A stretch of 64,000 bases of DNA from Buchnera aphidicola (Takecallis taiwana) (GCF_039355125.1 NZ_CP134979.1:226890-290889); one strand, 5' to 3'. Counted from the first letter of the stretch, positions 33,701-42,457 are shown. The notes: generated from the letters alone by a model not told the origin. Numbers and translations are program-made.

Positions 33701-33952
33701 TCATTTTTTTTGTCTTATATTTAATTCTAAAATAAAAATATTCGGATCTTTTTGATTAGCACGAACTGTCAGTATATTTGGTTTCATATGAATATATTTC
33801 TCTACTGTCAATAAAATCTCTTTTTTTAATTTTATAAAATATTTAGAATAATTAACCTGTTGTTTTTGTTTAAAAAACATAATTTGTAATCTTTTTTTTG
33901 CAATATATGCTGTATTTTTTTTACAAGATAAAAAAAAATCTAGTAATGACAT
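33701..33952 (-). CDS. minE: Cell division topological specificity factor MinE
   Basis: Stimulates MinD ATPase and drives pole-to-pole oscillation of MinCD. It has 83 residues (E. coli 88). The N-terminal membrane and MinD-contact segment SLLDFFLSCKKNTAYIAKKR is almost identical to E. coli; the C-terminal dimerisation half is more diverged and a few residues shorter. Three bases separate it from the minD stop, so minCDE is one operon. Confidence 0.96.
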   Translation of the reverse strand: MSLLDFFLSCKKNTAYIAKKRLQIMFFKQKQQVNYSKYFIKLKKEILLTVEKYIHMKPNILTVRANQKDPNIFILELNIRQKK

Positions 33953-33955
33953 TGT

Positions 33956-34771
33956 TTATCTCCAAAATAATCTTCTAAAAAAATTTTTTTTTTCTTCCTT
34001 TAAAAAACGAAAATTGCATTTTTTCCCGAGTAATCTTTTTACTGTATCACAATATGCATGTCCAGCCTTAGATGTTTGGTTTAAGATAATCGATTCACCT
34101 TGATTAGATGCTTTTAATATAGAAACATCTTCTGGAATGACTCCAATTATTGGAATACGTAAAATATCTACAACATCGTCCATACTTAACATATCCCCGT
34201 TTTTTACTCGAATAGGATCATATCTATTTAATAATAAATATTCTTTTACAGGAAATAAATTATTTTCAGCCCTTTTTGATTGCGCAGCAATAATTCCTAA
34301 AACACGATCAGAATCTCTAACAGAAGCAACTTCAGGATTTGTAACGATAATTGCTTCATCAGCAAAATACATTGCAAAAATTGCTCCTGCTTCAATACCT
34401 GCTGGAGAATCACAAATAATAAAATCAAAATTCATATCTAATAATTTATTAAAAATTATATTCAAACCATCTTTAGTTAAGGCATCTTTATTACGAGTTT
34501 GTGAAGCAGGTAAAATAAATAAATTTTCAGTATATTTATCTTTAATAATCGCTTGTTGCAGATTAGCATCACCTTCCAATACATTAATTAGATCATATAC
34601 AACACGTCTTTCACAACCCATAATTAAATCTAAATTACGTAATCCAATATCAAAATCGATTACTATAGTTTTTTTTCCGAATTGGGCAAAACCAGTTGCA
34701 ATTGCTGCACTAGATGTAGTTTTTCCAACTCCGCCTTTACCTGAAGTAACTACAATAATACGAGTAGTCAT
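33956..34771 (-). CDS. minD: Septum site-determining ATPase MinD
   Basis: Membrane-binding ParA-family ATPase of the Min system. It has 271 residues (E. coli 270). The deviant Walker A GKGGVGKTT is at about residues 10-18, the switch region IVIDFDIGLRNLDL at about 35-48, and the amphipathic C-terminal membrane helix ends FFRRLFWR. All functional parts look intact. Middle gene of minC-minD-minE. Confidence 0.98.
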   Translation of the reverse strand: MTTRIIVVTSGKGGVGKTTSSAAIATGFAQFGKKTIVIDFDIGLRNLDLIMGCERRVVYDLINVLEGDANLQQAIIKDKYTENLFILPASQTRNKDALTKDGLNIIFNKLLDMNFDFIICDSPAGIEAGAIFAMYFADEAIIVTNPEVASVRDSDRVLGIIAAQSKRAENNLFPVKEYLLLNRYDPIRVKNGDMLSMDDVVDILRIPIIGVIPEDVSILKASNQGESIILNQTSKAGHAYCDTVKRLLGKKCNFRFLKEEKKNFFRRLFWR

Positions 34772-34798
34772 ATAATTTATTCCATATCTTAATATAAA

Positions 34799-35494
34799 TT
34801 AAATTAACGGTTTAACATATAAATTGTTTTTTTTAAAAAATACATATACACTACATCCTAATAAACTAGCAGTAATTTGATCTAATAATAAATATTCACC
34901 TGCAATTGAAACAATTTCAGCGAAATACTTTGTACAAAAAATATTTCTTGTACGATCCCCGTGTACACCTGCTAAAGCACGTCCTCTCATTGTGCCATAA
35001 ATATGAATATTACCACCAGAAATTAATTCTGCACCTGTACTAACATTATTAAGAATAATTAAATCTGCATATTTGATATAAATTTTTTGCCCTGATCTAA
35101 CGGGTTGAGTAATAACAGTTGATTTAATTTTTTTTAGATTTAAAAGATCTGTTTTTTTTAGAATATTAATATTATTTAAAATTTCCTTACCATTATTAAA
35201 AATTGGTAAACCAGATTTAATAATTATACTTTTTAAAATACAATTAATATACCCAGAAACACCTATAATACGCAAACCAGTGTCAGTAATTGCTTGTTGC
35301 ATATCATGCCAGTTAACTGCAGGTGTTAAATAAGAAATATTTAATATAATATACGCACGTTTAAAAAATTCCGGAGATTCTTTAATTTTATTAAATATTG
35401 CTTTTTGTACTATATTTATAGTATCATTTTTAATATATAAGACTAAAAATGTAAAAACATTACCTTGAAATTCAATCGGATTATTTAATAACAT
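34799..35494 (-). CDS. minC: Septum site-determining protein MinC
   Basis: Inhibitor of FtsZ assembly delivered to the membrane by MinD. It has 231 residues, the same as E. coli. N-terminal FtsZ-interaction domain (about 1-105), a drifted linker (about 105-125), then the C-terminal beta-helix with PVRSGQKIY, GAELISGGNIHIYG and RGRALAGVHGD, which binds MinD. I place the start at ATG 35494, where NNPIEFQG aligns with E. coli NTPIELKG; the frame is open to a GTG at 35518 but neither start has a clear ribosome site. First gene of minCDE. Confidence 0.95.
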   Translation of the reverse strand: MLLNNPIEFQGNVFTFLVLYIKNDTINIVQKAIFNKIKESPEFFKRAYIILNISYLTPAVNWHDMQQAITDTGLRIIGVSGYINCILKSIIIKSGLPIFNNGKEILNNINILKKTDLLNLKKIKSTVITQPVRSGQKIYIKYADLIILNNVSTGAELISGGNIHIYGTMRGRALAGVHGDRTRNIFCTKYFAEIVSIAGEYLLLDQITASLLGCSVYVFFKKNNLYVKPLI

Positions 35495-35590
35495 AAAAAT
35501 GCAAATTTTTAAAATCACAAGTAATATAATATTATATTATAAAATTTATATATTATAATTATAATTATAATATATATATTTATTAGTAAT

Positions 35591-35596
35591 AGAGGA
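35591..35596 (+). promoter_or_regulatory. Ribosome binding site before rsmC
   Basis: AGAGGA at 35591-35596 is the only G-rich stretch in this spacer and lies 7 nt before codon ATA at 35604, ideal spacing. There is no comparable site before the first in-frame ATG at 35799. It therefore supports initiation at ATA 35604. Confidence 0.65.
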
Positions 35597-35603
35597 TACA
35601 TTT

Positions 35604-36614
35604 ATATTATATTTAACTGATGAAAGTAAAATTATTACTCAGTACGCTGATAAATTTAAACAAAAAAAAATACTTTTTTCAGGTAATATTCAAGATCAAA
35701 TATTTTTAAAAATTATTTCCAAAAAAATAACTATACATATACAAAAATGTTATAATAATATTTTATTATATAAGAAAAATAATAATATTTGTTTTAGAAT
35801 GTTACCTAGATACAATATGATTAAAAATTGTGATACTGTAATATTCTTTTTACTTAGAAGTAAAATTGAGTTAATATTTCAATTAATATACATATGCTCT
35901 AAACTGAGTACAAAAAAAGAAATTTTTGTAGTCGGAAAAAACAAATTCGGTATTAATAGCATACAAAATATATTTAAAGCTTGGATCCAATTTAAAAAAA
36001 TAATTTATAAAAAAAAATGTGCATTATATCATGGAACCATAAAAAAAATACCAAATTTTGATTTAAAAAAATATTTTAGACAGTATATTATATATAATAC
36101 TAAAATTGTAACTTTGCCTGGAGTATTTGACTATAAAAAATTAGATATAGGTAGTAAGTTAATGATCGATAGTTTTAATAAAAACATTACAGGAAAAATT
36201 TTAGATATCGGATCAGGTTCAGGTGTTTTATCTGCTGTATTAAAAAAATGCTCACCATCAACAAAAATTACACTTGTCGATAATAATAGTACAGCATTAT
36301 TTTGTAGTAAATATACTTTTAGAATTAATAAAATAATAGGTAAAATTCATTACAGTAATATTTTTTCACATGTCTGTAATAAATTTAATGTTATTATCAC
36401 TAATCCACCTACACATTATAGTAATTGTAATAATTTAAGCATTATTTATAAAATTATAAAAGAATCAAAAAAATTTTTATATAAAAACGGAAAATTACGC
36501 ATAGTATTGCATTCAAACATATCATGTAAAAATATATTTATGAAATATTTTGGAAACTATAAAATATTGAACACAAAAAAACATTTTAATTTATATGAAG
36601 TAATTTATAAATAA
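35604..36614 (+). CDS. rsmC: 16S rRNA m2G1207 methyltransferase RsmC, apparent ATA start
   Basis: SAM-dependent methyltransferase modifying G1207 of 16S rRNA in the 30S subunit. The C-terminal catalytic domain has the SAM motif LDIGSGSGVLS (about residues 198-208) and the catalytic motif as ITNPPT rather than the usual NPPF. The first in-frame ATG is at 35799, giving a 271-residue product without most of the N-terminal domain. The frame is open for 65 codons before it, and that stretch aligns with the E. coli N-terminus without gaps (KILFSGNIQ against RILFAGDLQ). Starting at 35604 gives 336 residues (E. coli 343). The codon there is ATA, with AGAGGA 7 nt upstream; no ATG, GTG or TTG occurs in the frame between the upstream stop at 35568 and 35799. 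Either AUA is used or the start codon has been lost. Confidence 0.85.
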   Translation: MLYLTDESKIITQYADKFKQKKILFSGNIQDQIFLKIISKKITIHIQKCYNNILLYKKNNNICFRMLPRYNMIKNCDTVIFFLLRSKIELIFQLIYICSKLSTKKEIFVVGKNKFGINSIQNIFKAWIQFKKIIYKKKCALYHGTIKKIPNFDLKKYFRQYIIYNTKIVTLPGVFDYKKLDIGSKLMIDSFNKNITGKILDIGSGSGVLSAVLKKCSPSTKITLVDNNSTALFCSKYTFRINKIIGKIHYSNIFSHVCNKFNVIITNPPTHYSNCNNLSIIYKIIKESKKFLYKNGKLRIVLHSNISCKNIFMKYFGNYKILNTKKHFNLYEVIYK

Positions 36615-36630
36615 AAAAATTATAATTTTA

Positions 36631-36714
36631 TGCCCAGAGCGGGAATCGAACCCGCAAAGCTGTTAAGCCGAGGGATTTTAAGTCCCTTGTGTTTACCTGT
36701 TTCACCATCCGGGC
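36631..36714 (-). tRNA. tRNA-Leu (anticodon UAA)
   Basis: 84-nt class II tRNA. The acceptor stem (GCCCGGA with TCTGGGC, one G.U pair), anticodon stem AGGGA/TCCCT around loop CTTAAAA (anticodon TAA), a variable arm and the T arm GCGGG-TTCGATT-CCCGC are all present. Discriminator A73; CCA is not encoded. It is the ortholog of E. coli leuZ and lies 9 nt downstream of tRNA-Cys. Confidence 0.97.
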
Positions 36715-36723
36715 AAATATTTT

Positions 36724-36794
36724 AGGCGCGTTCTGGAATTGAACCAGATTATACGGATTTGCAGTCCGCCACATAACCAATCTGTCAACGCGCC
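36724..36794 (-). tRNA. tRNA-Cys (anticodon GCA)
   Basis: 71-nt tRNA. Acceptor arms GGCGCGT/ACGCGCC, anticodon loop CTGCAAA with GCA, T arm CTGG-TTCAATT-CCAG and the cysteine-specific discriminator U73. CCA is not encoded. Ortholog of E. coli cysT, in the same order relative to tRNA-Leu as the E. coli glyW-cysT-leuZ operon; the Gly tRNA is not upstream here. Confidence 0.97.
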
Positions 36795-37007
36795 AAAAAT
36801 ACCAACACTAAATTTTATTGTAATAAATATTAAATATATTGTCCAACATTATTTTTTATAAATCAGCATATTATATAATATTTTAGGTAAGTAAGAGCAT
36901 AATATAATAAATAAAAAACTTTACATACAATGATAATTGTATTATTATATCAAATAATATATTTAATATTTATATGTGTAATATTGTATTATTTAAGAAT
37001 TATATTC

Positions 37008-37095
37008 GGAGGAGTGGCCGAGTGGTTTAAGGCAGCGGTCTTGAAAACCGCCGATAAGTAACACTTATCCGAGAGTTCGAATCCCTCCTCCTCCA
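37008..37095 (+). tRNA. tRNA-Ser (anticodon UGA)
   Basis: 88-nt class II tRNA. Acceptor GGAGGAG/CTCCTCC, D region GCCGAGTGGTTTAAGGC, anticodon stem GCGGT/ACCGC around CTTGAAA (anticodon TGA) and a long variable arm GATAAG/CTTATC with 5-nt loop. The T stem reads GAGAG/CCCTC, leaving an A.C mismatch at the 52-62 pair, and the discriminator base reads A rather than the G usual for bacterial tRNA-Ser. CCA is not encoded. Still clearly a tRNA-Ser gene. Confidence 0.94.
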
Positions 37096-37245
37096 ATATA
37101 AATAAACAATATATTTGAGAATATAATAACATGACTGATCTTTATATATAAAACATATAAAAATATATAATATAATTGTTTTTACAAAAAACAAGATTTT
37201 TTGTATTTTTTATAACCAATACAAATAGATTGTTTGTATAATAAT

Positions 37246-38778
37246 TTATACTTTAAAATAAAATTGTTGTATACGCATTCCAAATATAAATAATATTGTA
37301 AAGTAAATTAACCAAGAAGATATAATAATCATCAATAATCTATTTGCTTTATACCAAACACTTCCAACATTCCAATCCGGCATACAATGTAAGATAATTG
37401 TTAATATGATTAACATAATTAGTGTAGAAAATATAATTTTTAATATAAAATTTAACCAACCCGGTTGAAATTTAAAAAATCGTTTTCGATATAAATACCA
37501 ATATAATAACATACAATTAAACCAAGCCGAAAAACTAATCGACAATGATAAACCTAAATTTCCAAACTTCATAAATAAAAAAAATAAATTAATAATTTGT
37601 GTAATACAAATTGTTATAAAAGAAATAATCATGGGTGTTTTAATATCTTGACGTGCATAAAAAGCAGGAGATAATACCTTGACTAATACTAATCCTAACA
37701 ATCCTATCGAATAACCAATTAACGACCTTTCTGTCATCATAGTATCAAATTTTGTAAATTTTCCATATTGAAATAAAACTGTAATTAAAGGATGTGATAA
37801 AATATATAACATCAACGAACTTGGTAATCCTATTATAAAACTAATTCGCATTGCCCAATCAATTAATTTACAAAATTGATCTCGTTTACTATAAACAATA
37901 CTTTTTGTTAATGATGATAATAATATTGTACCAAGTGATATGCCTAGTATACCTACAGGAAATTCAATTAATCTATCTGCATAATACATCCAAGAGACTG
38001 AACCTGAAATAAATAACGATGATAAAATACTATTAATTAATAAAGAAATATGATTTGCTGATACACCTAATATTCCTAAACCAATTTTTTTTAATAAACT
38101 AGATATTTGTAATATTTTAAAATTAATCGTTGGTGAAACTAACATATCAATTCTTGTTAAAAAGAAAAATTGATATAAAAATTGTAAAATACCACCAAAC
38201 ACTACAGACCAAGACAAAGCAAATATTGGAGTATGAAAAAATTTTGTAAAAAATAATGAAAAAATGATCATACTAGTATTCAATAAAATTGGGGAACAGA
38301 CAGGTATCAAAAAACAATCCCAAATATTCAAAATCGCAGTTGTTAACGATGATAATGAAATAAAAAAAATATAAGGAAAAGTAATTCTTAGTAATTTTAC
38401 AGTTAATAAAAATAATAACTTTTTTTTAAAAAAACCAGGAACGATAATACAAATAATATAAGGCGCAAAATATATACCCATGAAAGTCAAAAAACATAAC
38501 ATTAAAATCATAAAACCAAAAATAGCAGAAAAAAATTTTTTTGTAATATTGCTATTTTGTTTTTTGTATTGAATAAGAATAGGAATAATAATTTGTAAAA
38601 ATGCTCCTTCAGCAAATATCCGCTTTAATAAATTAGGTATCTTAAACGCAATAAAAAATGCATCAGTTGATATTGATACCCCAAATGTATAAGCAATAAT
38701 AAAATCACGTATAAAACTTAGTATTCTTGAAAATAAAGTTAATACACTAATATTAATAAACGATTTTAAAAGGTTCAT
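37246..38778 (-). CDS. murJ: Lipid II flippase MurJ (MviN)
   Basis: Inner-membrane MOP-superfamily protein that flips lipid-linked peptidoglycan precursor. It has 510 residues (E. coli 511) with about 14 hydrophobic segments spread along the length. N-terminal RILSFIRDFIIAYTFG with the functional arginines (about residues 18-27) and the following DAFFIAFKIPNLLKRIFAEGAF region are typical of the family. Phe/Ile/Leu drift is strong in the membrane helices. Divergent from rluC across a 742-nt spacer, where E. coli has the flg genes and rne. Confidence 0.96.
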   Translation of the reverse strand: MNLLKSFINISVLTLFSRILSFIRDFIIAYTFGVSISTDAFFIAFKIPNLLKRIFAEGAFLQIIIPILIQYKKQNSNITKKFFSAIFGFMILMLCFLTFMGIYFAPYIICIIVPGFFKKKLLFLLTVKLLRITFPYIFFISLSSLTTAILNIWDCFLIPVCSPILLNTSMIIFSLFFTKFFHTPIFALSWSVVFGGILQFLYQFFFLTRIDMLVSPTINFKILQISSLLKKIGLGILGVSANHISLLINSILSSLFISGSVSWMYYADRLIEFPVGILGISLGTILLSSLTKSIVYSKRDQFCKLIDWAMRISFIIGLPSSLMLYILSHPLITVLFQYGKFTKFDTMMTERSLIGYSIGLLGLVLVKVLSPAFYARQDIKTPMIISFITICITQIINLFFLFMKFGNLGLSLSISFSAWFNCMLLYWYLYRKRFFKFQPGWLNFILKIIFSTLIMLIILTIILHCMPDWNVGSVWYKANRLLMIIISSWLIYFTILFIFGMRIQQFYFKV

Positions 38779-39520
38779 ATTTTTAAGAAATATTTAAATG
38801 AACGTACAATATAAAATTATCTCACTATAAGATTTTATTTTATAAAAATGAAATATTTTAAATAATTTTAAAAATTTTGATTAAAAAAATGATCATCTTA
38901 TATAATATATTTATATAATCTCTGTAGAATAAAATATGATAATAAATACATTTGTACGAAATATATAAAAAAATAAATATATTATATCATATATCGTATA
39001 TAAAACGTATGATTCAAAAATTACATATGAAAATAATGTTTTTTTTGTATTATACTATTTTTTTCATGTATTTTTATCAATATATTACATTTAACATATA
39101 TATTAAAAATATTATGGCATAAAAACTTATCAAATAAAAAATAATAAAATCGTGTACATATTAATCCAAATACTAAATATTTATACTACAAAATTATTGC
39201 TAAATAGAAATAAAAATACTATATTAAGAATATATATTACATTATAAATGCAAGACATTTAAAATATTAAGAATATAAATATAAGTATAATATATGCAAA
39301 CAGTTTCCATATATATTAACATACATTAAATTCACACATATATTTTTTAATTTAAAAAAATATTTATTCTAAAATAATAATATGAGATGTACTGATTTTT
39401 TAATTAAAACATACAAAACTTATATTAAATTAGTAATCTATATGAGATCAATTATACATGTAATATTGATATAAAATTTAAATTTCATATATTAAATAAG
39501 TATTTTTTATATGGAGTACA
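38779..39520. other. 742-nt non-coding spacer murJ-rluC
   Basis: No open frame of useful length, no tRNA-like fold, and composition that is almost only A and T with short homopolymer runs. In E. coli this interval contains flgNMA, flgB to flgL and rne. I see no segment that translates into recognisable FlgX or RNase E sequence. It presumably holds the promoters for the divergent murJ and rluC; the rest looks like eroded sequence left by deletion. Confidence 0.7.
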
Positions 39521-40465
39521 ATGAATAATCAACATAATTTAAATATCAAAATTAACAATGATACAACTAATCAAAGAATTGATAATTTTATACATAAAAA
39601 ATTTCAAAAAATTCCAAAAAATATACTGTATGCAATGTTAAGAACAGGATATATTAAAATTAACACAAAGAAAGTTAAACCATACTATAAAATACAAACA
39701 GGAGATATACTATCATATTCTAATAGAATAATATTAAAAAAAAATAATAAAACCGTTATAAATACAATCATTAAAAAAAAGTTTTATTCTTATATTTTAT
39801 TTGAAGATAAAGATTTATTAATTATTAATAAACCAACTGGGCTTGCAGTACATAGCGGTAGTGGTTTAAAATTTGGTGTAATAGAAATATTTCGTTTACT
39901 AGAAGCAAACTATAAAATTTTAGAATTGGTACATCGTATAGATCGTCATACATCCGGTGTATTAATATTATCAAAAAAAAAATCTGTTTTAAAAAATTTA
40001 CACCAACAATTCCAAGAAAAAAAAATTTATAAAAGTTATACCGCCATAGTACATGGTGTTTTAGAAACAGAAAAACAACATATTTCTATACCACTTACAA
40101 AAGGAAAATTAACAAATGGTCAAAAAATTATAATAACCAATCCTTTAGGTAAAGCATCGCTTAGTATTTTTAAAGTAAAAAAACGCTTCAAAAAACATAC
40201 ATTAGTAGAAATTATACCAAAAACTGGAAGAACACATCAAATTCGAGTACACGCCGCATATATTGGACATCCTATTGTTTTTGATAGTATTTATGGTAAT
40301 ACTGAATTAGATAATAAAATTCATTTAAACAATTATAATAAAAAAATTTTATTACACGCTTCAAAAATTGCATTTTATCATCCCAGAAATTATCAAAAAT
40401 ATTATATTTATGCTCCAATAGCGAATCGATTTATAGAATTTTTAAAAAATATATGTGGTCAATAA
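39521..40465 (+). CDS. rluC: 23S rRNA pseudouridine synthase RluC
   Basis: Makes pseudouridine at positions 955, 2504 and 2580 of 23S rRNA. It has 314 residues (E. coli 319). N-terminal S4 RNA-binding domain (about 15-75), then the RluA-family catalytic core with the aspartate in LVHRIDRHTSGVLI (about 137-150), KPTGLAVHSG and the later GRTHQIRVHAA. ATG 39521 follows GGAG at 6 nt. In E. coli rluC is followed by yceF, yceD and rpmF; here rpmF follows directly after 35 nt. Confidence 0.96.
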   Translation: MNNQHNLNIKINNDTTNQRIDNFIHKKFQKIPKNILYAMLRTGYIKINTKKVKPYYKIQTGDILSYSNRIILKKNNKTVINTIIKKKFYSYILFEDKDLLIINKPTGLAVHSGSGLKFGVIEIFRLLEANYKILELVHRIDRHTSGVLILSKKKSVLKNLHQQFQEKKIYKSYTAIVHGVLETEKQHISIPLTKGKLTNGQKIIITNPLGKASLSIFKVKKRFKKHTLVEIIPKTGRTHQIRVHAAYIGHPIVFDSIYGNTELDNKIHLNNYNKKILLHASKIAFYHPRNYQKYYIYAPIANRFIEFLKNICGQ

Positions 40466-40500
40466 TCATAAAAATATACTTTATAAAGGATATATTCAAA

Positions 40501-40680
40501 ATGGCAGTCCAAAAAAGTAAACCGACTCGGTCAAAACGTGGTATGCGACGATCTCATGATAAATTATCTGTACCAATGTTATCACAAGATAAATTTAGTA
40601 AAGAAATTCATATACGCCACTGTATGACAAAAAAGTTTTTTTATCACGGGAAATTAATTTTAAAAAAAAATACTAATTAA
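40501..40680 (+). CDS. rpmF: 50S ribosomal protein L32
   Basis: Small large-subunit ribosomal protein. It has 59 residues (E. coli 57). AVQKSKPTRSKRGMRRSHD at the N-terminus is essentially invariant. ATG 40501 with AAAGGA upstream; the same frame is open 16 codons further into rluC but the family start is clear. Followed by a strong hairpin. Confidence 0.97.
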   Translation: MAVQKSKPTRSKRGMRRSHDKLSVPMLSQDKFSKEIHIRHCMTKKFFYHGKLILKKNTN

Positions 40681-40694
40681 TTTTTAAAAAATAT

Positions 40695-40728
40695 TTTAAC
40701 ATGAATAAAAATATTTATTTATGTTAAA
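40695..40728 (+). terminator. Hairpin after rpmF
   Basis: A 15-bp stem (40695-40709 with 40714-40728, including a G.U pair) with a 4-nt loop, about 15 nt after the rpmF stop. No long T tract follows, so it may be a terminator, an mRNA 3'-end stabiliser or an attenuator before fabD. Confidence 0.5.
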
Positions 40729-40794
40729 TATCACATTTAAAAAGCATAATATACATATTGGTCGCACTTTACAATAATATTTATAGGATATAAT

Positions 40795-41733
40795 GTGATT
40801 TTAAAACTAGCAATGATTTTTCCTGGACAAGGCAAGCAAAATATACATCGTATCATTCAACTCAATAAATATAACAGTATTATTTATCATACTTTTCAAG
40901 AAGCGTCAGAATATTTAAATTATAATATCTGGGATATTATCAAAATACCTCTTATAACATATCAAACAACATATGCACAACCAATAATACTGACTATGTC
41001 AGTAGCACTTTATCGATTATGGAAAAGTATAGGTGGTATAAATCCGATAATTTCGGCTGGACATAGTTTAGGGGAATATTCTGCTTTAGTATGTAGCAAT
41101 GCCATGACATTTTCTGATGGAATTAAAATAGTCCAAAAAAGAGCAATCATGATGAAAAAACAAATAAACGGATTATCAATACAAATGCAAGCAATTATTG
41201 GACTAAAAAAAAAAATAATATTAAAATTATGTCAAAATCATTTATTTGATCATATGGTCAACATTGCAAATATTAATTCCGATAATCAAATTGTTATTTC
41301 CGGACATAAAAAAGCTGTACAAAACATCAGCATAATATGTAAAAAAATGGGCGCAAAAACAATTATATTACCTATTGATGTTGCTGCGCATTGTAATATT
41401 ATGAAAAAAATTAGAAGAAAATTTGTTAAACACATTAAAAAAATACACATTCAAAAAACACAATATCCAGTAATTAATAGTATTTCCGTAAAACAACAAA
41501 TCTCTCAACATACTATTCGTAAATCACTAGTTAAACAATTATTTAAGCCTGTGCAATGGTCAAAAACAATGAAAGTAATAACATCAATATCAAACATCAT
41601 ACTAGAAATGGGTACAGGAAACGTTTTAACCAAACTCAATAACAATAATTATATTAATATTATACCTATGTATACTATAAAAAATATATATAAAATTATC
41701 AATTTATTAAGTAAAAATAATTATGATAAATAA
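40795..41733 (+). CDS. fabD: Malonyl-CoA:ACP transacylase (GTG start)
   Basis: Loads malonyl groups onto AcpP for fatty-acid synthesis. It has 312 residues (E. coli 309). MIFPGQGKQ near the start, the catalytic serine in AGHSLGEYSAL (about residues 88-98) and the active-site histidine in VAAHCNIMKK are intact. GTG 40795 is preceded by AGGA at 6 nt; an internal ATG six codons in lies too close to the conserved FPGQG. The 3' end overlaps fabG by 11 nt. In E. coli plsX and fabH lie between rpmF and fabD; both are absent. Confidence 0.95.
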   Translation: MILKLAMIFPGQGKQNIHRIIQLNKYNSIIYHTFQEASEYLNYNIWDIIKIPLITYQTTYAQPIILTMSVALYRLWKSIGGINPIISAGHSLGEYSALVCSNAMTFSDGIKIVQKRAIMMKKQINGLSIQMQAIIGLKKKIILKLCQNHLFDHMVNIANINSDNQIVISGHKKAVQNISIICKKMGAKTIILPIDVAAHCNIMKKIRRKFVKHIKKIHIQKTQYPVINSISVKQQISQHTIRKSLVKQLFKPVQWSKTMKVITSISNIILEMGTGNVLTKLNNNNYINIIPMYTIKNIYKIINLLSKNNYDK

Positions 41734-42457
41734 TAAAAAAATTGCATTAATTACTGGCGCAAATAAAGGGATTGGACAAGAAATTGCAAAAACACTATCT
41801 CAAAATAATATTTTTGTAATCGGAACAGCTAAAAATATAGATGGTAAAAATATTATAGATAATACGTTAAAAAATCATGGATTTGGTACAATGTTAGATT
41901 TAAATGACCTAAAGCAAGTGGAATCTTGTATACAAGCTATCTATAAAAAATTTAAGAAGATTGATATCTTAATTCATAATGCTGCATATAAAAATGATAA
42001 ATTATTTATTAATATGAAATTAAAGGATTGGAATGAAACCATACACATCAATTTAACATCTATATTTTTTATTACACAAATAATTATAAAAAATATGATA
42101 CAACAAAAATACGGTCGAATTATTACAATTAGCTCAATTGTTGGATATAGTGGTAATATTGGACAAATAAACTATGCAGCATCAAAATCGGGAATAATTG
42201 GATTTAATAAAACACTTGCTTTGGAAGTTGCTTCAAAAGGTATTACAGCAAATATTATTGCGCCAGGATTTATAAATATTGGAATGACTCAAACAATGAC
42301 CGAACGTCAAAAACAAAATTATTTATCTAAAATACCAATGAAAAAATTCGGTTCAGCAAAAGACATTGCTTATGCAGTATTATTTTTAATATCAAAATAC
42401 TCTTCATATATTACAGGACAAACTATGCATATTAATGGTGGAATATATATGCATTAA
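41723..42457 (+). CDS. fabG: 3-oxoacyl-ACP reductase
   Basis: NADPH-dependent beta-ketoacyl-ACP reductase of the SDR family. It has 244 residues, the same as E. coli. The cofactor loop TGANKGIGQE starts about residue 11; the catalytic set is Ser in TISSIVG, Tyr and Lys in NYAASKSG (about 150-157); the end HINGGIYMH matches the family. Overlaps the end of fabD by 11 nt, suggesting translational coupling. Followed by acpP. Confidence 0.97.
   Translation: MINNKKIALITGANKGIGQEIAKTLSQNNIFVIGTAKNIDGKNIIDNTLKNHGFGTMLDLNDLKQVESCIQAIYKKFKKIDILIHNAAYKNDKLFINMKLKDWNETIHINLTSIFFITQIIIKNMIQQKYGRIITISSIVGYSGNIGQINYAASKSGIIGFNKTLALEVASKGITANIIAPGFINIGMTQTMTERQKQNYLSKIPMKKFGSAKDIAYAVLFLISKYSSYITGQTMHINGGIYMH

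Noticed and set aside
34137-34775. Plus-strand open frame of about 212 codons opposite minD
   Set aside because: It lies fully antisense to a clearly conserved MinD, has no ribosome site or recognisable family, and its composition is what the opposite strand of a conserved gene produces.
35571-35798. The 5' part of rsmC as a separate small gene or a plain promoter spacer
   Set aside because: Its frame is continuous with the downstream part and it aligns to the RsmC N-terminal domain, so it belongs to rsmC.
38779-39520. A small RNA or hidden small protein in the murJ-rluC gap
   Set aside because: No G+C-richer core, stable hairpin cluster or open frame with a ribosome site was seen; remaining signal fits eroded DNA.
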